From assembly GCF_000474215.1 (NCBI RefSeq), contig NZ_BAUC01000031.1:1-49142 (forward strand): 49,142 nt of DNA. The letters are read 5' to 3'. Positions 15,936 to 25,931 of this stretch are shown here, in pieces. Within the stretch, counting starts at the first letter, position 1. Every line of letters starts with the position of its first letter. This stretch comes from Edwardsiella hoshinae NBRC 105699 = ATCC 33379 (GTDB lineage: Bacteria > Pseudomonadota > Gammaproteobacteria > Enterobacterales > Enterobacteriaceae). The position numbers and the translations under genes are program-made. Under the pieces are notes generated by a model. It saw nothing but the letters and a program-made list of their open reading frames with translations, did no database searches and was not told the DNA's origin.

Positions 15936-16586
15936 ATGACAACGGTCAGCCCCCCCCTGCCGAGCTACTCTCTGGCGGAAGAGGTGGCGAATAGCATTAG
16001 CCACGGCATTGGGTTTATCTTGGGGATCGTCGGCTTGGTTCTGCTGCTGACGCACGCCATCGACAGTGGCGCTAACGCCACGGCCATCACCAGTTATAGT
16101 TTGTATGGTGGCAGTATGATCCTGCTGTTTCTCGCCTCAACGCTCTACCACGCCATCCCTCATCCGGCGGCTAAACGCTGGTTAAAGATCGTCGACCACT
16201 GCGCCATCTATCTGCTGATCGCCGGGACCTATACTCCGTTCCTGCTGGTCGGCTTAGACTCGCCGCTCGCACGCGGTCTAATGGTGGTGATCTGGTCGCT
16301 GGCGCTGGCGGGGATCATCTTTAAGCTGGCCTTCGCCCATCGCTTCAAGGTGCTGTCGCTGATCACCTATCTCACCATGGGCTGGCTATCGCTGATCGTC
16401 ATCTATCAATTGGCGCTACGCCTAGCGGGGGGCGGGCTCATCCTGTTGGCCTTAGGGGGGATCATCTATACCTTGGGCGTCATCTTCTACGTCTGCAAAC
16501 GCATCCCCTACAACCATGCCATCTGGCATGGCTTCGTCCTGGGAGGCAGCGCCTGCCACTTCTTCGCCATCTATCTCTATCTCTAA
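15936..16586 (+). CDS. trhA: Haemolysin III / PAQR-family membrane protein (YqfA/TrhA)
   Basis: This seven-helix inner-membrane protein of about 216 residues belongs to the haemolysin III family; in E. coli yqfA (trhA) has been connected to membrane energetics and fluidity. The conserved PAQR metal-site residues are visible: [34 protein letters not shown] and the C-terminal [16 protein letters not shown]. The ATG at 15936 follows GAGGTCAATAACG and gives the same spacing to YSLAEE as in E. coli. An ATG at 15921 is the alternative. The FabR-like operator upstream suggests control by unsaturated fatty acid supply. Despite the name, haemolytic activity is not implied. Confidence 0.93.
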   Translation: MTTVSPPLPSYSLAEEVANSISHGIGFILGIVGLVLLLTHAIDSGANATAITSYSLYGGSMILLFLASTLYHAIPHPAAKRWLKIVDHCAIYLLIAGTYTPFLLVGLDSPLARGLMVVIWSLALAGIIFKLAFAHRFKVLSLITYLTMGWLSLIVIYQLALRLAGGGLILLALGGIIYTLGVIFYVCKRIPYNHAIWHGFVLGGSACHFFAIYLYL

Positions 16587-16594
16587 CAACGACA

Positions 16595-16622
16595 ACGGCG
16601 GCCGGGTTTCCCCGTCCGCCGT
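16595..16622. terminator. Bidirectional terminator between trhA and the symporter
   Basis: ACGGCGG-C-CGGG-TTTC-CCCG-T-CCGCCGT forms a long stem with one mismatch between two convergent genes, followed by CTTCTT on the plus strand. Confidence 0.6.
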
Positions 16623-16657
16623 CTTCTTACCTCAACCTCACGACGATGAGAGTTGGC

Positions 16658-18079
16658 TTATTCTCCCTCCGTCGCCACTTCGCCATGACGGCGCGTCGTG
16701 ATCTCACGCGTCAAGCGGATCACCACCGGTGACAACAGCAACAATGCCGCCAGGTTCGGCAACACCATCAGGCCGTTAAACATGTCGGCCATATTCCACA
16801 CCAGCTCCACGTGGAAGAAGGACGCGATAAAAATAAAGACGATCACCAACAGCTGATAGACCCGTACCGCTTTCTGCGAGTTAAACAGATAACGTACGTT
16901 CGTCTCCGCATAGTAGTACCAACCGATGATGGTCGAGAAGGCGAAGAAGAACAACGAGGCCGAAATAAACAGGCTACCGAATTGGCCATAGACATAAGAG
17001 TAAGCCTGCTGCGTCACCGCGATCCCCTGGCCAGAGAAGACGCCTAAGAAAGAGGCTTGTGTCTGGCCGCCCTGCTGCCACATGGCCATCCCCGAGGTGA
17101 TGATCACCAACGCCGTTAGGGTAACGATCACGCACACCACGAATACCCCCATCATCGCGATGAAACCCTGCTGCTCCGGGTGTTTCACCTTGGCTACCGC
17201 ATGTGCGTGTGGCGTCGAGCCCATCCCGGCCTCGTTAGAGAACAGGCCGCGGGCGATACCGAAACGCATCGCCTGTTGAATGGCGATCCCAGCCCCACCG
17301 CCTAGCACCGCCTGCGGATTAAAGGCGGCGACGAAGATCGCCTTAAAGGCTGGCAAGATATAGTGGGCGTTCAAGCCCAAGATCAGTAATGCCCCGACCA
17401 GATAAAAGATCGCCATGGTCGGTACTACCTTTTCGGTGAAGGACGCGATACTACGCAGTCCGCCCATGATCACCCCGCCGGTCAGCAAGGCCAGCACCAC
17501 ACCGACGATCCAGCCCGGCACCCCTAACGATCCCTCAAAAGCAGCGGCGATCGAGTTGGATTGCACCATATTACCAATAAAGCCCAAGGCGAAGATGATC
17601 AGCACGGAGAAGAGCGCCGCCAACCATTTGCATTTCAGCCCTTGTTCAATGTAATAGGCTGGGCCACCCACCACCTGTCCCTGTTTATCGAAAGACTTAT
17701 ATTTCTGCGCCAGGATCGCTTCGGCATAGATGGTCGCCATACCGAGAAACGAGGAGACCCACATCCAGAAGATGGCGCCAGGACCACCGGCAACGATCGC
17801 TGTCGCCGGACCGGCTAAGTTACCCGTCCCCACCTGACCGGCGATCGCCGTGGCAACCGCCTGAAATGAACTCATTCCTTGCTTATCCGCCTTCGCACCG
17901 GATAACGACATACCGCCGAAGAGGGCACGGAAGCCGGAGCCAAAATGGCGGATCTGGATGAACCCCAGACGCAGGGTATAATAAATCCCCGTGCCGCAGA
18001 GTAAAAAAATCAACAGTTCATCCCACAACAGACTATTAATGCGATTAACCCACTGTGCCAAAAAGTCCATACCTGTCAT
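16658..18079 (-). CDS. Sodium:alanine/glycine symporter (AGCS family)
   Basis: This 473-residue inner-membrane protein has about ten hydrophobic helices. It carries the AGCS signature region (QAVATAIAGQVGTGNLAGPATAI), the GPGAIFWMWVSSFLGMAT segment, GLFSNEAGMGSTPHAHA, and a TIIGWYYYAETN motif late in the protein. Members import alanine or glycine with sodium. The start at 18079 has ACGGGT a few bases upstream; an ATG at 18070 is possible. It lies next to the glycine cleavage operon, so glycine import is an attractive role, but the substrate cannot be read from sequence. It has its own 538-bp upstream region and so is probably monocistronic. Confidence 0.92.
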   Translation of the reverse strand: MTGMDFLAQWVNRINSLLWDELLIFLLCGTGIYYTLRLGFIQIRHFGSGFRALFGGMSLSGAKADKQGMSSFQAVATAIAGQVGTGNLAGPATAIVAGGPGAIFWMWVSSFLGMATIYAEAILAQKYKSFDKQGQVVGGPAYYIEQGLKCKWLAALFSVLIIFALGFIGNMVQSNSIAAAFEGSLGVPGWIVGVVLALLTGGVIMGGLRSIASFTEKVVPTMAIFYLVGALLILGLNAHYILPAFKAIFVAAFNPQAVLGGGAGIAIQQAMRFGIARGLFSNEAGMGSTPHAHAVAKVKHPEQQGFIAMMGVFVVCVIVTLTALVIITSGMAMWQQGGQTQASFLGVFSGQGIAVTQQAYSYVYGQFGSLFISASLFFFAFSTIIGWYYYAETNVRYLFNSQKAVRVYQLLVIVFIFIASFFHVELVWNMADMFNGLMVLPNLAALLLLSPVVIRLTREITTRRHGEVATEGE

Positions 18080-18617
18080 TACCCGTTTTTATTTTACCTG
18101 TCGGTGGATAGGGCGTTTAACGGGGAATAGTCTGCCGCCGTCGCCTGATGAACGGGCGCGGTGATCTCAACCGAATAAACGCAGGAATTGTGCGTCGCCG
18201 CCGCCGTGCAGGAAGCCTCTACAGGAAATGGCAACAGCTCACGATGAGAACTCTATCACACTTTCCCGCGAGGAATAGTCGGGGAAATGAGCCAGTGATG
18301 CATGAATAAAAGTGATGATAAGCGAAAGTAATAACAGGCGATAAAAACGTAACACTTTGTTTTAAATTAACTTTACCGCAAAAAGCGTTATGCACACCGT
18401 TCGACGGCGAGAGAAGAATTAATTAGAAAATTTCATTCGAGAAAATCGTGCGCAGACTGAGCGAGAGGGAACCACGGGGCGTGAAACGACGCCCCTCAGG
18501 CGAATGAGGGGCGCAACCATAACACCGCTACGCCCCACAGGCAAATCAGCACGCGGCTTACCGTCCGAAGCCACGTGACGGTCGAGCAAATGGGTTGCCT
18601 CCCCGCTCACCTTACGC
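18080..18617. other. Intergenic region between symporter and gcvP
   Basis: These 538 bp contain no supported gene. An AT-rich stretch (about 18300-18400, including TTTTAAATTAACTTTACC) probably holds the symporter promoter. The gcvP terminator is at 18490-18513. Confidence 0.5.
18490..18513 (-). terminator. Hairpin downstream of gcvP
   Basis: CGCCCCTCA-GGCGAA-TGAGGGGCG is a 9-bp perfect stem about 105 bp past the gcvP stop, followed on the minus strand by TCGTTTC, a weak U-tract. Confidence 0.6.
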
Positions 18618-21500
18618 TTATGCCCAGTCACTCACCGGTGGGCAAGCACATTGCAAATGACGATCGCCATAGACATCATCCAAACGCTTCACCGCCGGCC
18701 AGTACTTATTGTCACGGCTCTGGGGACTCGGGAACACCGCCAGATCGCGACTATAGGGGTGCGTCCACTCGCCAGTGAGCTCCGCCTGGGTATGCGGCGC
18801 GTTGACCAGCGGGTTATCCTGACGCGGCCACTCGCCAGCCTCGACCCGAGCTATCTCGGCGCGAATAGCCAGCATCGCCGCGATAAAACGATCCAATTCG
18901 CGCTTATCCTCCGATTCCGTCGGCTCCACCATCAAGGTACCGGCGACCGGGAAAGACATCGTCGGTGCATGAAAACCATAGTCAATCAAGCGTTTGGCGA
19001 TATCCATCTCACTGATCCCGCTGCTCGCCTTCAATGGACGCAGATCCAGAATGCACTCATGCGCCACATAGCCCGCCTGCCCGCTGTACAACACGGGGTA
19101 GGCGGCACGTAGACGCTGGGCGATATAGTTGGCGTTCAGGATCGCCACCGCGCTGGCCTGCCACAGTCCCTCTGCCCCCATCATACGGATATACATCCAA
19201 CTGATGGGGAGAATCGAGGCGCTGCCGAACGGCGCGGCGCTGACCGCTCCCTGGCGCGTCGTCATGCCCGGGATATGCACCACCGGATGGCCGGGAACGA
19301 AAGGCGCCAGGTGCGCCTTGACCCCAATCGGCCCCATCCCCGGCCCGCCGCCGCCATGAGGAATGGCAAAGGTCTTATGCAGGTTGAGGTGTGACACATC
19401 GGCGCCGATATAGCCAGGGGTGGTGATGCCGACCTGGGCGTTCATGTTAGCACCATCCAGATAGACCTGCCCGCCATACTGATGAACGATCTGGCACACC
19501 TCTCGAATGGTCTCCTCATAGACGCCGTGCGTCGAGGGGTAAGTCACCATGATCGCCGCCAACGTCTCCCCTGCCGCCGCGGCCTGGCACCGCAGATCAT
19601 GCAGATCGATATTACCGCGCTCATCGCAGGCCACGACCACCACCTCCATCCCGGCCATCTGCGCCGAGGCCGGATTGGTGCCGTGAGCCGACGCCGGGAT
19701 CAGGCAGCGGATTCGCTGCCCCTCACCCCGGCTCTCATGATAACGGCGGATAGCCAGCAACCCGGCATACTCCCCTTGCGCCCCAGAGTTGGGTTGCAGG
19801 CAGACCGCATCATACCCCGTCAGTTGCGTCAGCCAGCCTGCCAGCTGATTCAGCAGGATCTGGTAACCACGTGCCTGCGCCGGCGGACAGAAGGGATGCA
19901 ACTGTGCGAAGGCCGGCCAAGTGATCGGGATCATCTCGGCGGCGGCATTCAGCTTCATGGTGCAAGAGCCCAGCGGGATCATCGCCTGATCCAACGCCAG
20001 ATCGCGCCGTGCCAGACGATGCATATAACGCATCAGGGCGGTTTCGCTGTGGTAACGGTTAAATACCGGGTGCGTCAAGATCGGCTCGCTGCGTAGCAAC
20101 GCGGCGGGAATACTGCCTTCGCTCGCCTCCTGCGCCAAGATATCCAGCGTGTCGATGTCCAAGCCATGACCATCGCCAAGTAGGATGGCGAACAGCGCCG
20201 CCAGATCGTCGCGCGTGCTACACTCGTCGAAGGCGATGCCCACCGCACCGTCCAGATCACCGCGCAGGTTGATGCCGAAGCTCTGCGCCCGCGCCAACAC
20301 CGCCGCCTTATCCGCCACGACAACCGTCAGGGTATCGAACCAACTGTGGTTACGCAGCGTCATCCCCTTCTGTTGTAGCCCCAACGCCAAGATGTCTGCC
20401 AAACGATGCACGCGCTCGGCGATGCGCCGCAATCCCTGAGGGCCGTGATAGACCGCATACATCCCGGCGATGTTAGCCAGCAGCACCTGAGAGGTACAGA
20501 TGTTGGAGTTGGCCTTCTCGCGCCGAATGTGTTGCTCACGCGTCTGCATCGCCATACGCAGCGCCGGATTTCCGGCGGCATCACGCGCCACGCCAATGAT
20601 ACGTCCCGGCATGGCACGCTTGAATTCGTCCCGGCAGGCGAAGAAGGCAGCGTGGGGGCCGCCGTAGCCCATCGGAACCCCGAAACGCTGGGCCGAGCCA
20701 AACACCACGTCGGCCCCCTGCTGCCCCGGCGCCTGCAACAGCACCAGCGCCAGCGGATCGGCCGCCATGCAACAGATCACGCCTCGCTCACGCAGCGTCG
20801 CCATCAACGCGCGGTAATCGTGCAACTGCCCATCGCTACCGGCCTGTTGTAGCAGCACTCCGAACAGATCGCGCTGCTCGATGGCCTGGCGTGGATCGCC
20901 GATGATCACCTCGATCCCACAGCACTGCGCCCGGGTGCGGACCACATCGATCGTCTGTGGGTGTACATCCTGAGCGATAAAGAACACGTTAGCCTGCTTT
21001 AACCGGCTGGCACGGCGCGCCAACGCCATCGCCTCTGCGGCGGCGGTCGCCTCATCCAGTAACGAGGCGGAGGCCAGCGCTAGCCCAGTAAGATCCAGCG
21101 TCATCTGCTGAAAATTGAGTAACGCTTCCAGGCGGCCTTGGGATACCTCAGGCTGATAGGGGGTATAGGCGGTGTACCAACTGGGATTCTCCAGCATGTT
21201 GCGCAAGATCGCCGGCGGCGTCTTCACCCCGTAATACCCCATACCGATAAAGGATTTGTAGATCTGATTCTGTTCGGCGATCGCCTGCAATTCGCTCAAT
21301 GCCTGTTGTTCGTCACAGGGCGCACCGATGGGGGGTGCGGCGGGCAGTTGAATGTCGACGGGAACCAGGCGAGCGATCAACGTCGCCAGATCCGGTGCGC
21401 CGATCTCCGCCAGCATTTGCTGCTGTTCAGCCGGCGTCGGGCCGATATGGCGGGCAATAAAAGCATCGCTGTTTTCCAGCGTAGAGAGAGTCTGCGTCAT
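18618..21500 (-). CDS. gcvP: Glycine dehydrogenase (decarboxylating), P protein
   Basis: The P protein decarboxylates glycine with PLP and passes the aminomethyl group to the lipoyl arm of GcvH. The 960 residues match the fused homodimeric bacterial form (957 in E. coli). The PLP lysine is in [20 protein letters not shown], about residue 708. The N-terminal half shows [17 protein letters not shown] and the second half [15 protein letters not shown], with [13 protein letters not shown] between them. It is the last gene of gcvT-gcvH-gcvP, 89 bp after gcvH. The E. coli operon is induced by glycine through GcvA and Lrp; the sequence alone does not show this here. Confidence 0.98.
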   Translation of the reverse strand: MTQTLSTLENSDAFIARHIGPTPAEQQQMLAEIGAPDLATLIARLVPVDIQLPAAPPIGAPCDEQQALSELQAIAEQNQIYKSFIGMGYYGVKTPPAILRNMLENPSWYTAYTPYQPEVSQGRLEALLNFQQMTLDLTGLALASASLLDEATAAAEAMALARRASRLKQANVFFIAQDVHPQTIDVVRTRAQCCGIEVIIGDPRQAIEQRDLFGVLLQQAGSDGQLHDYRALMATLRERGVICCMAADPLALVLLQAPGQQGADVVFGSAQRFGVPMGYGGPHAAFFACRDEFKRAMPGRIIGVARDAAGNPALRMAMQTREQHIRREKANSNICTSQVLLANIAGMYAVYHGPQGLRRIAERVHRLADILALGLQQKGMTLRNHSWFDTLTVVVADKAAVLARAQSFGINLRGDLDGAVGIAFDECSTRDDLAALFAILLGDGHGLDIDTLDILAQEASEGSIPAALLRSEPILTHPVFNRYHSETALMRYMHRLARRDLALDQAMIPLGSCTMKLNAAAEMIPITWPAFAQLHPFCPPAQARGYQILLNQLAGWLTQLTGYDAVCLQPNSGAQGEYAGLLAIRRYHESRGEGQRIRCLIPASAHGTNPASAQMAGMEVVVVACDERGNIDLHDLRCQAAAAGETLAAIMVTYPSTHGVYEETIREVCQIVHQYGGQVYLDGANMNAQVGITTPGYIGADVSHLNLHKTFAIPHGGGGPGMGPIGVKAHLAPFVPGHPVVHIPGMTTRQGAVSAAPFGSASILPISWMYIRMMGAEGLWQASAVAILNANYIAQRLRAAYPVLYSGQAGYVAHECILDLRPLKASSGISEMDIAKRLIDYGFHAPTMSFPVAGTLMVEPTESEDKRELDRFIAAMLAIRAEIARVEAGEWPRQDNPLVNAPHTQAELTGEWTHPYSRDLAVFPSPQSRDNKYWPAVKRLDDVYGDRHLQCACPPVSDWA

Positions 21501-21589
21501 GGCTTATGCATTCCTTGGTCGCGCCGCTGCCCGGCGCCCGGCATCGCATTGATCGAGACCGCCCGCGCAGGACGGTCCGGGGGGAGGGA

Positions 21590-21976
21590 CTACGCCTCCA
21601 GCGTGCGCTGATACTCATCGGCGCTAAGCAACGTCGCATAGTCGGCAGGGTCGTCCGCCCGGATCTTAAACAACCATCCCGCTTGATAGGGCTCGCTATT
21701 GACCAGCTCCGGCGCCTCCACCAGCGCCTCATTCACCGCCACGATCTCGCCGGCCAGCGGGCTATAGATGTCAGACGCCGCCTTAACCGATTCGGCCACG
21801 GCGCAGTCGGCGCCGGTTTCAACGTGCTCTCCCACCTCCGGCAGATCCACAAACACCATATCCCCCAATAGGGATTGGGCATGATCGCTGATGCCAACGC
21901 AAAAGATCCCCGCTTCCTCGGCGCGCACCCACTCGTGAGACGCGGTATATTTCAACTCTGTCGCTACATTGCTCAT
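21590..21976 (-). CDS. gcvH: Glycine cleavage system H protein (lipoyl carrier)
   Basis: GcvH carries the aminomethyl intermediate between the P, T and L proteins on a lipoylated lysine. At 128 residues it has the lipoyl lysine in [18 protein letters not shown] (about residue 65) and the typical [15 protein letters not shown] and [15 protein letters not shown]. The frame opens with ATG-GCG-ATG; AGGAG lies nine bases before the second ATG (21976), which also fits the E. coli start MSNV, so I use that. It lies between gcvT and gcvP. Confidence 0.97.
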   Translation of the reverse strand: MSNVATELKYTASHEWVRAEEAGIFCVGISDHAQSLLGDMVFVDLPEVGEHVETGADCAVAESVKAASDIYSPLAGEIVAVNEALVEAPELVNSEPYQAGWLFKIRADDPADYATLLSADEYQRTLEA

Positions 21977-22043
21977 CGCCATCCTCTCCTGGAATTGAGT
22001 ATTGTCTCGTTTGTTTGTCGACTGAGACGTCGGACGCCTCAGG

Positions 22044-23138
22044 TTAAATCAGACTGCGACCCTGGCGCACAAAGCCCGGTTTTACTAGCGTGACCGCGAC
22101 CTCACGTCCACGAATAGTGATGCGCCCCTCGCTGCCGACCCCCTGCGGTACGCGGGCCAGCGCGATGCCACACCCCAAGGTCGGCGAGAAAGTACCGCTG
22201 GTGATCACCCCCTCCGTCCTCTCTCCCGACGCCGTCCAGAGGCTCACCGTCATGCCGGCACGTAACACCCCTTTCTCCCGCATCACCAAGCCGACCAATT
22301 GCGCATGGGGCTGATGGCGCTGACGCAATAATGCGTCGCGACCGATAAAATCGCGCGTCTCCGGCTGCCAGGCGACGGTCCACGCCATATTGGCCTCCAG
22401 GGGCGAGATCTGCTCATCCATCTCCTGACCATACAGGTTCATCCCCGCCTCCAGGCGCAGCGTGTCGCGCGCCGCTAAGCCACAGGGACGGACTCCGGCC
22501 TGCGCCAGGCGCTGCCAGAAGGGCTGCGCATCGGCCAGTGGCAAGGCGATCTCATAACCATCCTCCCCGGTATAACCGGTGGTGGCGATAAACAGCGTAT
22601 CGATCTGACGGGCGAAGAAGGGCTGCATGTCGGCCAATGCCAGCCGTTGCTCGGCCCCCAACAATGACGCCACCCGTTCACGGGCGTGCGGCCCCTGTAC
22701 CGCGATCAACGCCAGATCGTCGCGCACCCGCAAGACGATGCCGAAACGAGGGGCGTGCTCGCCGATCCAAGCCAGATCCCGCTCACGCGTAGCCGAATTG
22801 ACCACCAGACGGAAATTGTTTTCCGCCAGAAAATAGACGATCAGATCGTCGATCACTCCGCCGCTGGCATTTAACATCGCGCTATACAGCGCCTTACCCG
22901 GCTGCGTCAGGCGCGCCACGTCGTTCGCCAGCAAGTGGCGCAAAAAGGCGCGTACATTGGGGCCGTGTAAATCCACGATGGTCATGTGCGACACATCGAA
23001 CATCCCGGCATCGCGCCGCACAGCATGGTGCTCCTCCAACTGGGAGCCATAATTCAGTGGCATCATCCAGCCATGAAAGTCCACCATCCGTGCGCCATCG
23101 GCCACATGTTGCTGATAAAGCACTGTCTGTTTTGTCAT
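22044..23138 (-). CDS. gcvT: Aminomethyltransferase, glycine cleavage T protein
   Basis: GcvT transfers the one-carbon unit from lipoyl-GcvH to tetrahydrofolate, releasing ammonia. The chosen start at 23138 gives 364 residues, identical to E. coli, and has GAGG six bases upstream. The 53-residue N-terminal extension of the open frame has no family counterpart. Diagnostic segments are [38 protein letters not shown] and [16 protein letters not shown]. It is the first gene of the operon. I looked for a glycine riboswitch in the leader and saw none. Confidence 0.97.
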   Translation of the reverse strand: MTKQTVLYQQHVADGARMVDFHGWMMPLNYGSQLEEHHAVRRDAGMFDVSHMTIVDLHGPNVRAFLRHLLANDVARLTQPGKALYSAMLNASGGVIDDLIVYFLAENNFRLVVNSATRERDLAWIGEHAPRFGIVLRVRDDLALIAVQGPHARERVASLLGAEQRLALADMQPFFARQIDTLFIATTGYTGEDGYEIALPLADAQPFWQRLAQAGVRPCGLAARDTLRLEAGMNLYGQEMDEQISPLEANMAWTVAWQPETRDFIGRDALLRQRHQPHAQLVGLVMREKGVLRAGMTVSLWTASGERTEGVITSGTFSPTLGCGIALARVPQGVGSEGRITIRGREVAVTLVKPGFVRQGRSLI

Positions 23139-23512
23139 TCTCATCCTCGACTGAGTAACGCGGCTTACGCCACACGCGCAGGAATGCCGCAAAAGGGCGG
23201 CTACGCAAACGATGACATCGCTCCGACGGTAGCACCGAAAAATGGGATTAACCATAAGATAAAATAGGTGTAACGCGCTCAGCGCACACGGAAGCACGCG
23301 ATCGATGATGCAGAATATTTCGCCTTAAAAATGCGCACGGATGCACACAATTAACATTTGCGCTGCATTTTTATTGCCGATAAATAACCTTATCGGCTTA
23401 ATAAGCCGCATAAAACGGCGCAGGAAAAGGGGGATATCGCAAGAAAAATTAATGCGAAAGTCGACATGACATTAGAATATTTCACGCGAGGGCGGCCGAA
23501 GCCGCCCCGTGT
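23139..23512. other. gcvT upstream regulatory region
   Basis: A 374-bp AT-rich region lies between ubiI and gcvT. The stretch 23330-23480 (TTTTTATTGCCGATAAATAACC and similar) suits Lrp binding and promoter activity, as known for E. coli gcvTHP, but I cannot point to an exact GcvA or Lrp site. No gene is seen. Confidence 0.5.
23490..23507 (-). terminator. Hairpin after ubiI
   Basis: GGGCGGC-CGAA-GCCGCCC forms a 7-bp perfect GC stem (tetraloop TTCG on the minus strand) just 6 bp past the ubiI stop. There is no U-tract, so it may act as a 3'-end stabiliser. Confidence 0.5.
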
Positions 23513-24724
23513 CTAGCGTATCTCGCTAGCGCCGGTCTGGAGGATCGCCGGCAAATCCGCCAACCCCATGGCATGGCGTACCAGCTGTGGCTTGATACCC
23601 GGCAGACGATCGGCCAAGGTCAGCCCCAGGTCTCGCAGCAGCTTCTTAGCCGGATTCGCGCCGGCAAACAGGTCATGGAATCCCTGCATCGCCGCCAACA
23701 TCAGCGCCGCACTCTGCTTGCGTCGCCGCTCATAACGACGTAGGTAGAGATGATGACCGATATCCTTGCCCTGAGCCTGGAGACGCCGCAGCTCACCGGC
23801 CAACTCCGCCGCATCCATCAAGCCGAGGTTGACCCCCTGTCCGGCCAACGGGTGGATGGTATGCGCCGCATCACCCATCAGGGCCAGGCGGTGGCCAGCA
23901 AAGCTGCGCGCATAGCGTCCCCGTAGCGGGAACAGCTGCCGCTCGCTACGGCAATGACATAAGCCGAGACGATGATCGAAGGCGATGGTCAGCTCACGCT
24001 CGAACGCCTCGTCGTCGGCCGTCTGCAAGCGTTGTGCCTCGCTAGGCGGCAACGACCAGACGATGGAGCAGAGGTGGGCATCGCTCAACGGCAGGAATGC
24101 GAGTATCCCCTGCGAGCGGAAGATCTGCCGCGCGATCCCGCCATGCGGCTGCGCGCAATGAATGGTCGCCACCAAGGCATGCTGTTGATAATCCCAGAAC
24201 GTCAGTGGCACATCAGCCAACTGGCGCAGTTGGGAGTGCGCACCATCAGCCGCAACGACCAAGCGCGCGCTGAGCATCATCCCATCTGTCAGCGTCAAAA
24301 ACGCTTCATTCTCGCCCCAAGCCACCTGGGCCACGCTAGCCGGCGTCAACATGGTGATCGCCTTGTCTTGCTCGGCGCGCTGCCACAATGCCTGCTGCAC
24401 CACCTGATTCTCGATGATGTGTCCTAGATGGGAGTGACCATAGGCGTCGGCGTCGAAAGCGATACGGCCAAAGCTGTCCGCCTCCCAAACCTCCATGCCG
24501 CGGCAAGCACTCGCCCGCTGCGCCAAGATCGTCGGCCAGACGCCGAGTTGTTGTAACAGACGCTCGCTGGCGATATTCAACGCCGAGACGCGCAGCCCCT
24601 CCGCCGCCGGCGGGGGGGGACGTTGCTCGACAACGGCGATACGCAGTCCGCTGCCAGAAAGGGCGTTGGCCAGCGCTAGCCCCACCATGCCGCCACCGAC
24701 GACAATGAGATCGAATGATTGCAT
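23513..24724 (-). CDS. ubiI: 2-octaprenylphenol C5-hydroxylase UbiI (VisC)
   Basis: UbiI is an FAD monooxygenase that hydroxylates C5 of the ring in aerobic ubiquinone synthesis. The protein is 403 residues long. The ADP-binding loop is LIVVGGGMVGLALANAL at the N-terminus, and the second FAD motif is LMGDAAHTIHPLAGQGVNLGL (about residue 285). The start MQSFD at 24724 aligns with E. coli MQSVD and has AGGAAG just upstream. It follows ubiH by 28 bp on the same strand; the trio pepP-ubiH-ubiI is conserved with E. coli, which separates it from the paralogous UbiF. Confidence 0.96.
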   Translation of the reverse strand: MQSFDLIVVGGGMVGLALANALSGSGLRIAVVEQRPPPPAAEGLRVSALNIASERLLQQLGVWPTILAQRASACRGMEVWEADSFGRIAFDADAYGHSHLGHIIENQVVQQALWQRAEQDKAITMLTPASVAQVAWGENEAFLTLTDGMMLSARLVVAADGAHSQLRQLADVPLTFWDYQQHALVATIHCAQPHGGIARQIFRSQGILAFLPLSDAHLCSIVWSLPPSEAQRLQTADDEAFERELTIAFDHRLGLCHCRSERQLFPLRGRYARSFAGHRLALMGDAAHTIHPLAGQGVNLGLMDAAELAGELRRLQAQGKDIGHHLYLRRYERRRKQSAALMLAAMQGFHDLFAGANPAKKLLRDLGLTLADRLPGIKPQLVRHAMGLADLPAILQTGASEIR

Positions 24725-24752
24725 AACTTCCTGTCTTCCCAAGCAAAAAGGC

Positions 24753-25931
24753 TTAGCGCGCGACCTGGCCCAACATGCGCCGCACCAGCGGTGTACCCAG
24801 CGGCGGCAACAGTGCCAAGGCCATCAGGGCCAGATTACGCCCGGCCACCAGTGACGGCAGACGATTGGCAAATAGGCGCACCAGGCTGTCGGTCAACGCC
24901 ACCGTCGCCTGACAATCGGGCTGACGACGGCGCTGATAGTCGGCCAAGGTCGCGTAACCGCCGGGATCCTGCCCCGATAGCCAAGCGCTACTCAGCGTCT
25001 CCGCCAACGTCATCACATCGCGCAGTCCCAGATTAAACCCCTGGCCGGCGATGGGATGCAGCGTCTGCGCTGCATTCCCCACCAGCACCAGACGATGGCT
25101 GACATGAGCCTGCGCCTGACGCAACGCCAGCGGATAAGCGTCACGTCGCCCACAGCGCGTAAAACGCCCCAAACGCCAACCGAATGCCTGCTGTAACCGC
25201 GCCAAGAACGTCGCCTCGTCCCACTGTGCCGCCTGCTCGGCCTGTTCAGGCGGCAGACACCACACCAGCGCGCTACGCCCCTCGCTCATCGGCAACAGCG
25301 CCAACGGCCCATCGGCGGTAAAACGCTCGAAGGCCCGACCGCGATGCGCCTCGCTAGTCGCGACGTTGGCAATCAACGCCGTCTGCGCGTAAGACTCACG
25401 ATGCCAATGCATGCCGCACATCGTCGCCAACGCCGAGGCCGAGCCGTCGGCGGCCACCAGCAACTGACCGGACAGGCTACGCCCATCCGCCAACCAAGCC
25501 GTCACCCCCGCGGCCTGTCGCTCGACCCGCACCACCGTCGCCGGACAGTGCAACGTCACCCCGGCAGCCGTCGCCAACAGCCGGAATAACTGCTCGCCAG
25601 CCCGATGCAGCTCCACCACCTGCCCCAAAGCGGGCAGATCGTAGGACGCCGCATCCAGCCACAATGCGCCAGCATGACCGCGATCGCTGATCTGCACTTG
25701 ATTGATGGCCGTCGCGTGCGCCGCCAAAGCGGGCCAGATACCGATCCGGGCCAACTGCTGGCAGGTGCCCTGTGCCAAGGCGATGGCGCGTGCATCGAAA
25801 CCGGGGTGCGCCCCTGAGCCCGGGGCGATAGACTCCACCAACGTGACGGGACAACGCCCCGCGCTCAGCGCCGACAGCGCGAGAGCCAGCGTTGCGCCCG
25901 CCATGCCGCCTCCGGCGATGATGATGCTCAT
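24753..25931 (-). CDS. ubiH: 2-octaprenyl-6-methoxyphenol hydroxylase UbiH
   Basis: UbiH introduces the C6 hydroxyl in aerobic ubiquinone synthesis, using FAD and oxygen. The 392 residues include an N-terminal dinucleotide loop (IIIAGGGMAGATLALAL) and the FAD motif LVGNAAQTLHPIAGQGFNLGL, where Asn-Ala-Ala-Gln stands in place of the usual Asp-Ala-Ala-His; the same variation occurs in UbiH proteins I can recall. Its ATG overlaps the pepP stop by 4 bp (ATGA), indicating translational coupling. It is adjacent to ubiI, with which it shares ancestry. Confidence 0.96.
   Translation of the reverse strand: MSIIIAGGGMAGATLALALSALSAGRCPVTLVESIAPGSGAHPGFDARAIALAQGTCQQLARIGIWPALAAHATAINQVQISDRGHAGALWLDAASYDLPALGQVVELHRAGEQLFRLLATAAGVTLHCPATVVRVERQAAGVTAWLADGRSLSGQLLVAADGSASALATMCGMHWHRESYAQTALIANVATSEAHRGRAFERFTADGPLALLPMSEGRSALVWCLPPEQAEQAAQWDEATFLARLQQAFGWRLGRFTRCGRRDAYPLALRQAQAHVSHRLVLVGNAAQTLHPIAGQGFNLGLRDVMTLAETLSSAWLSGQDPGGYATLADYQRRRQPDCQATVALTDSLVRLFANRLPSLVAGRNLALMALALLPPLGTPLVRRMLGQVAR

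Noticed and set aside
22875..23512. Possible glycine riboswitch before gcvT
   Set aside because: The leader shows no tandem aptamer-like conserved blocks, and the known enterobacterial operon uses GcvA/Lrp instead.
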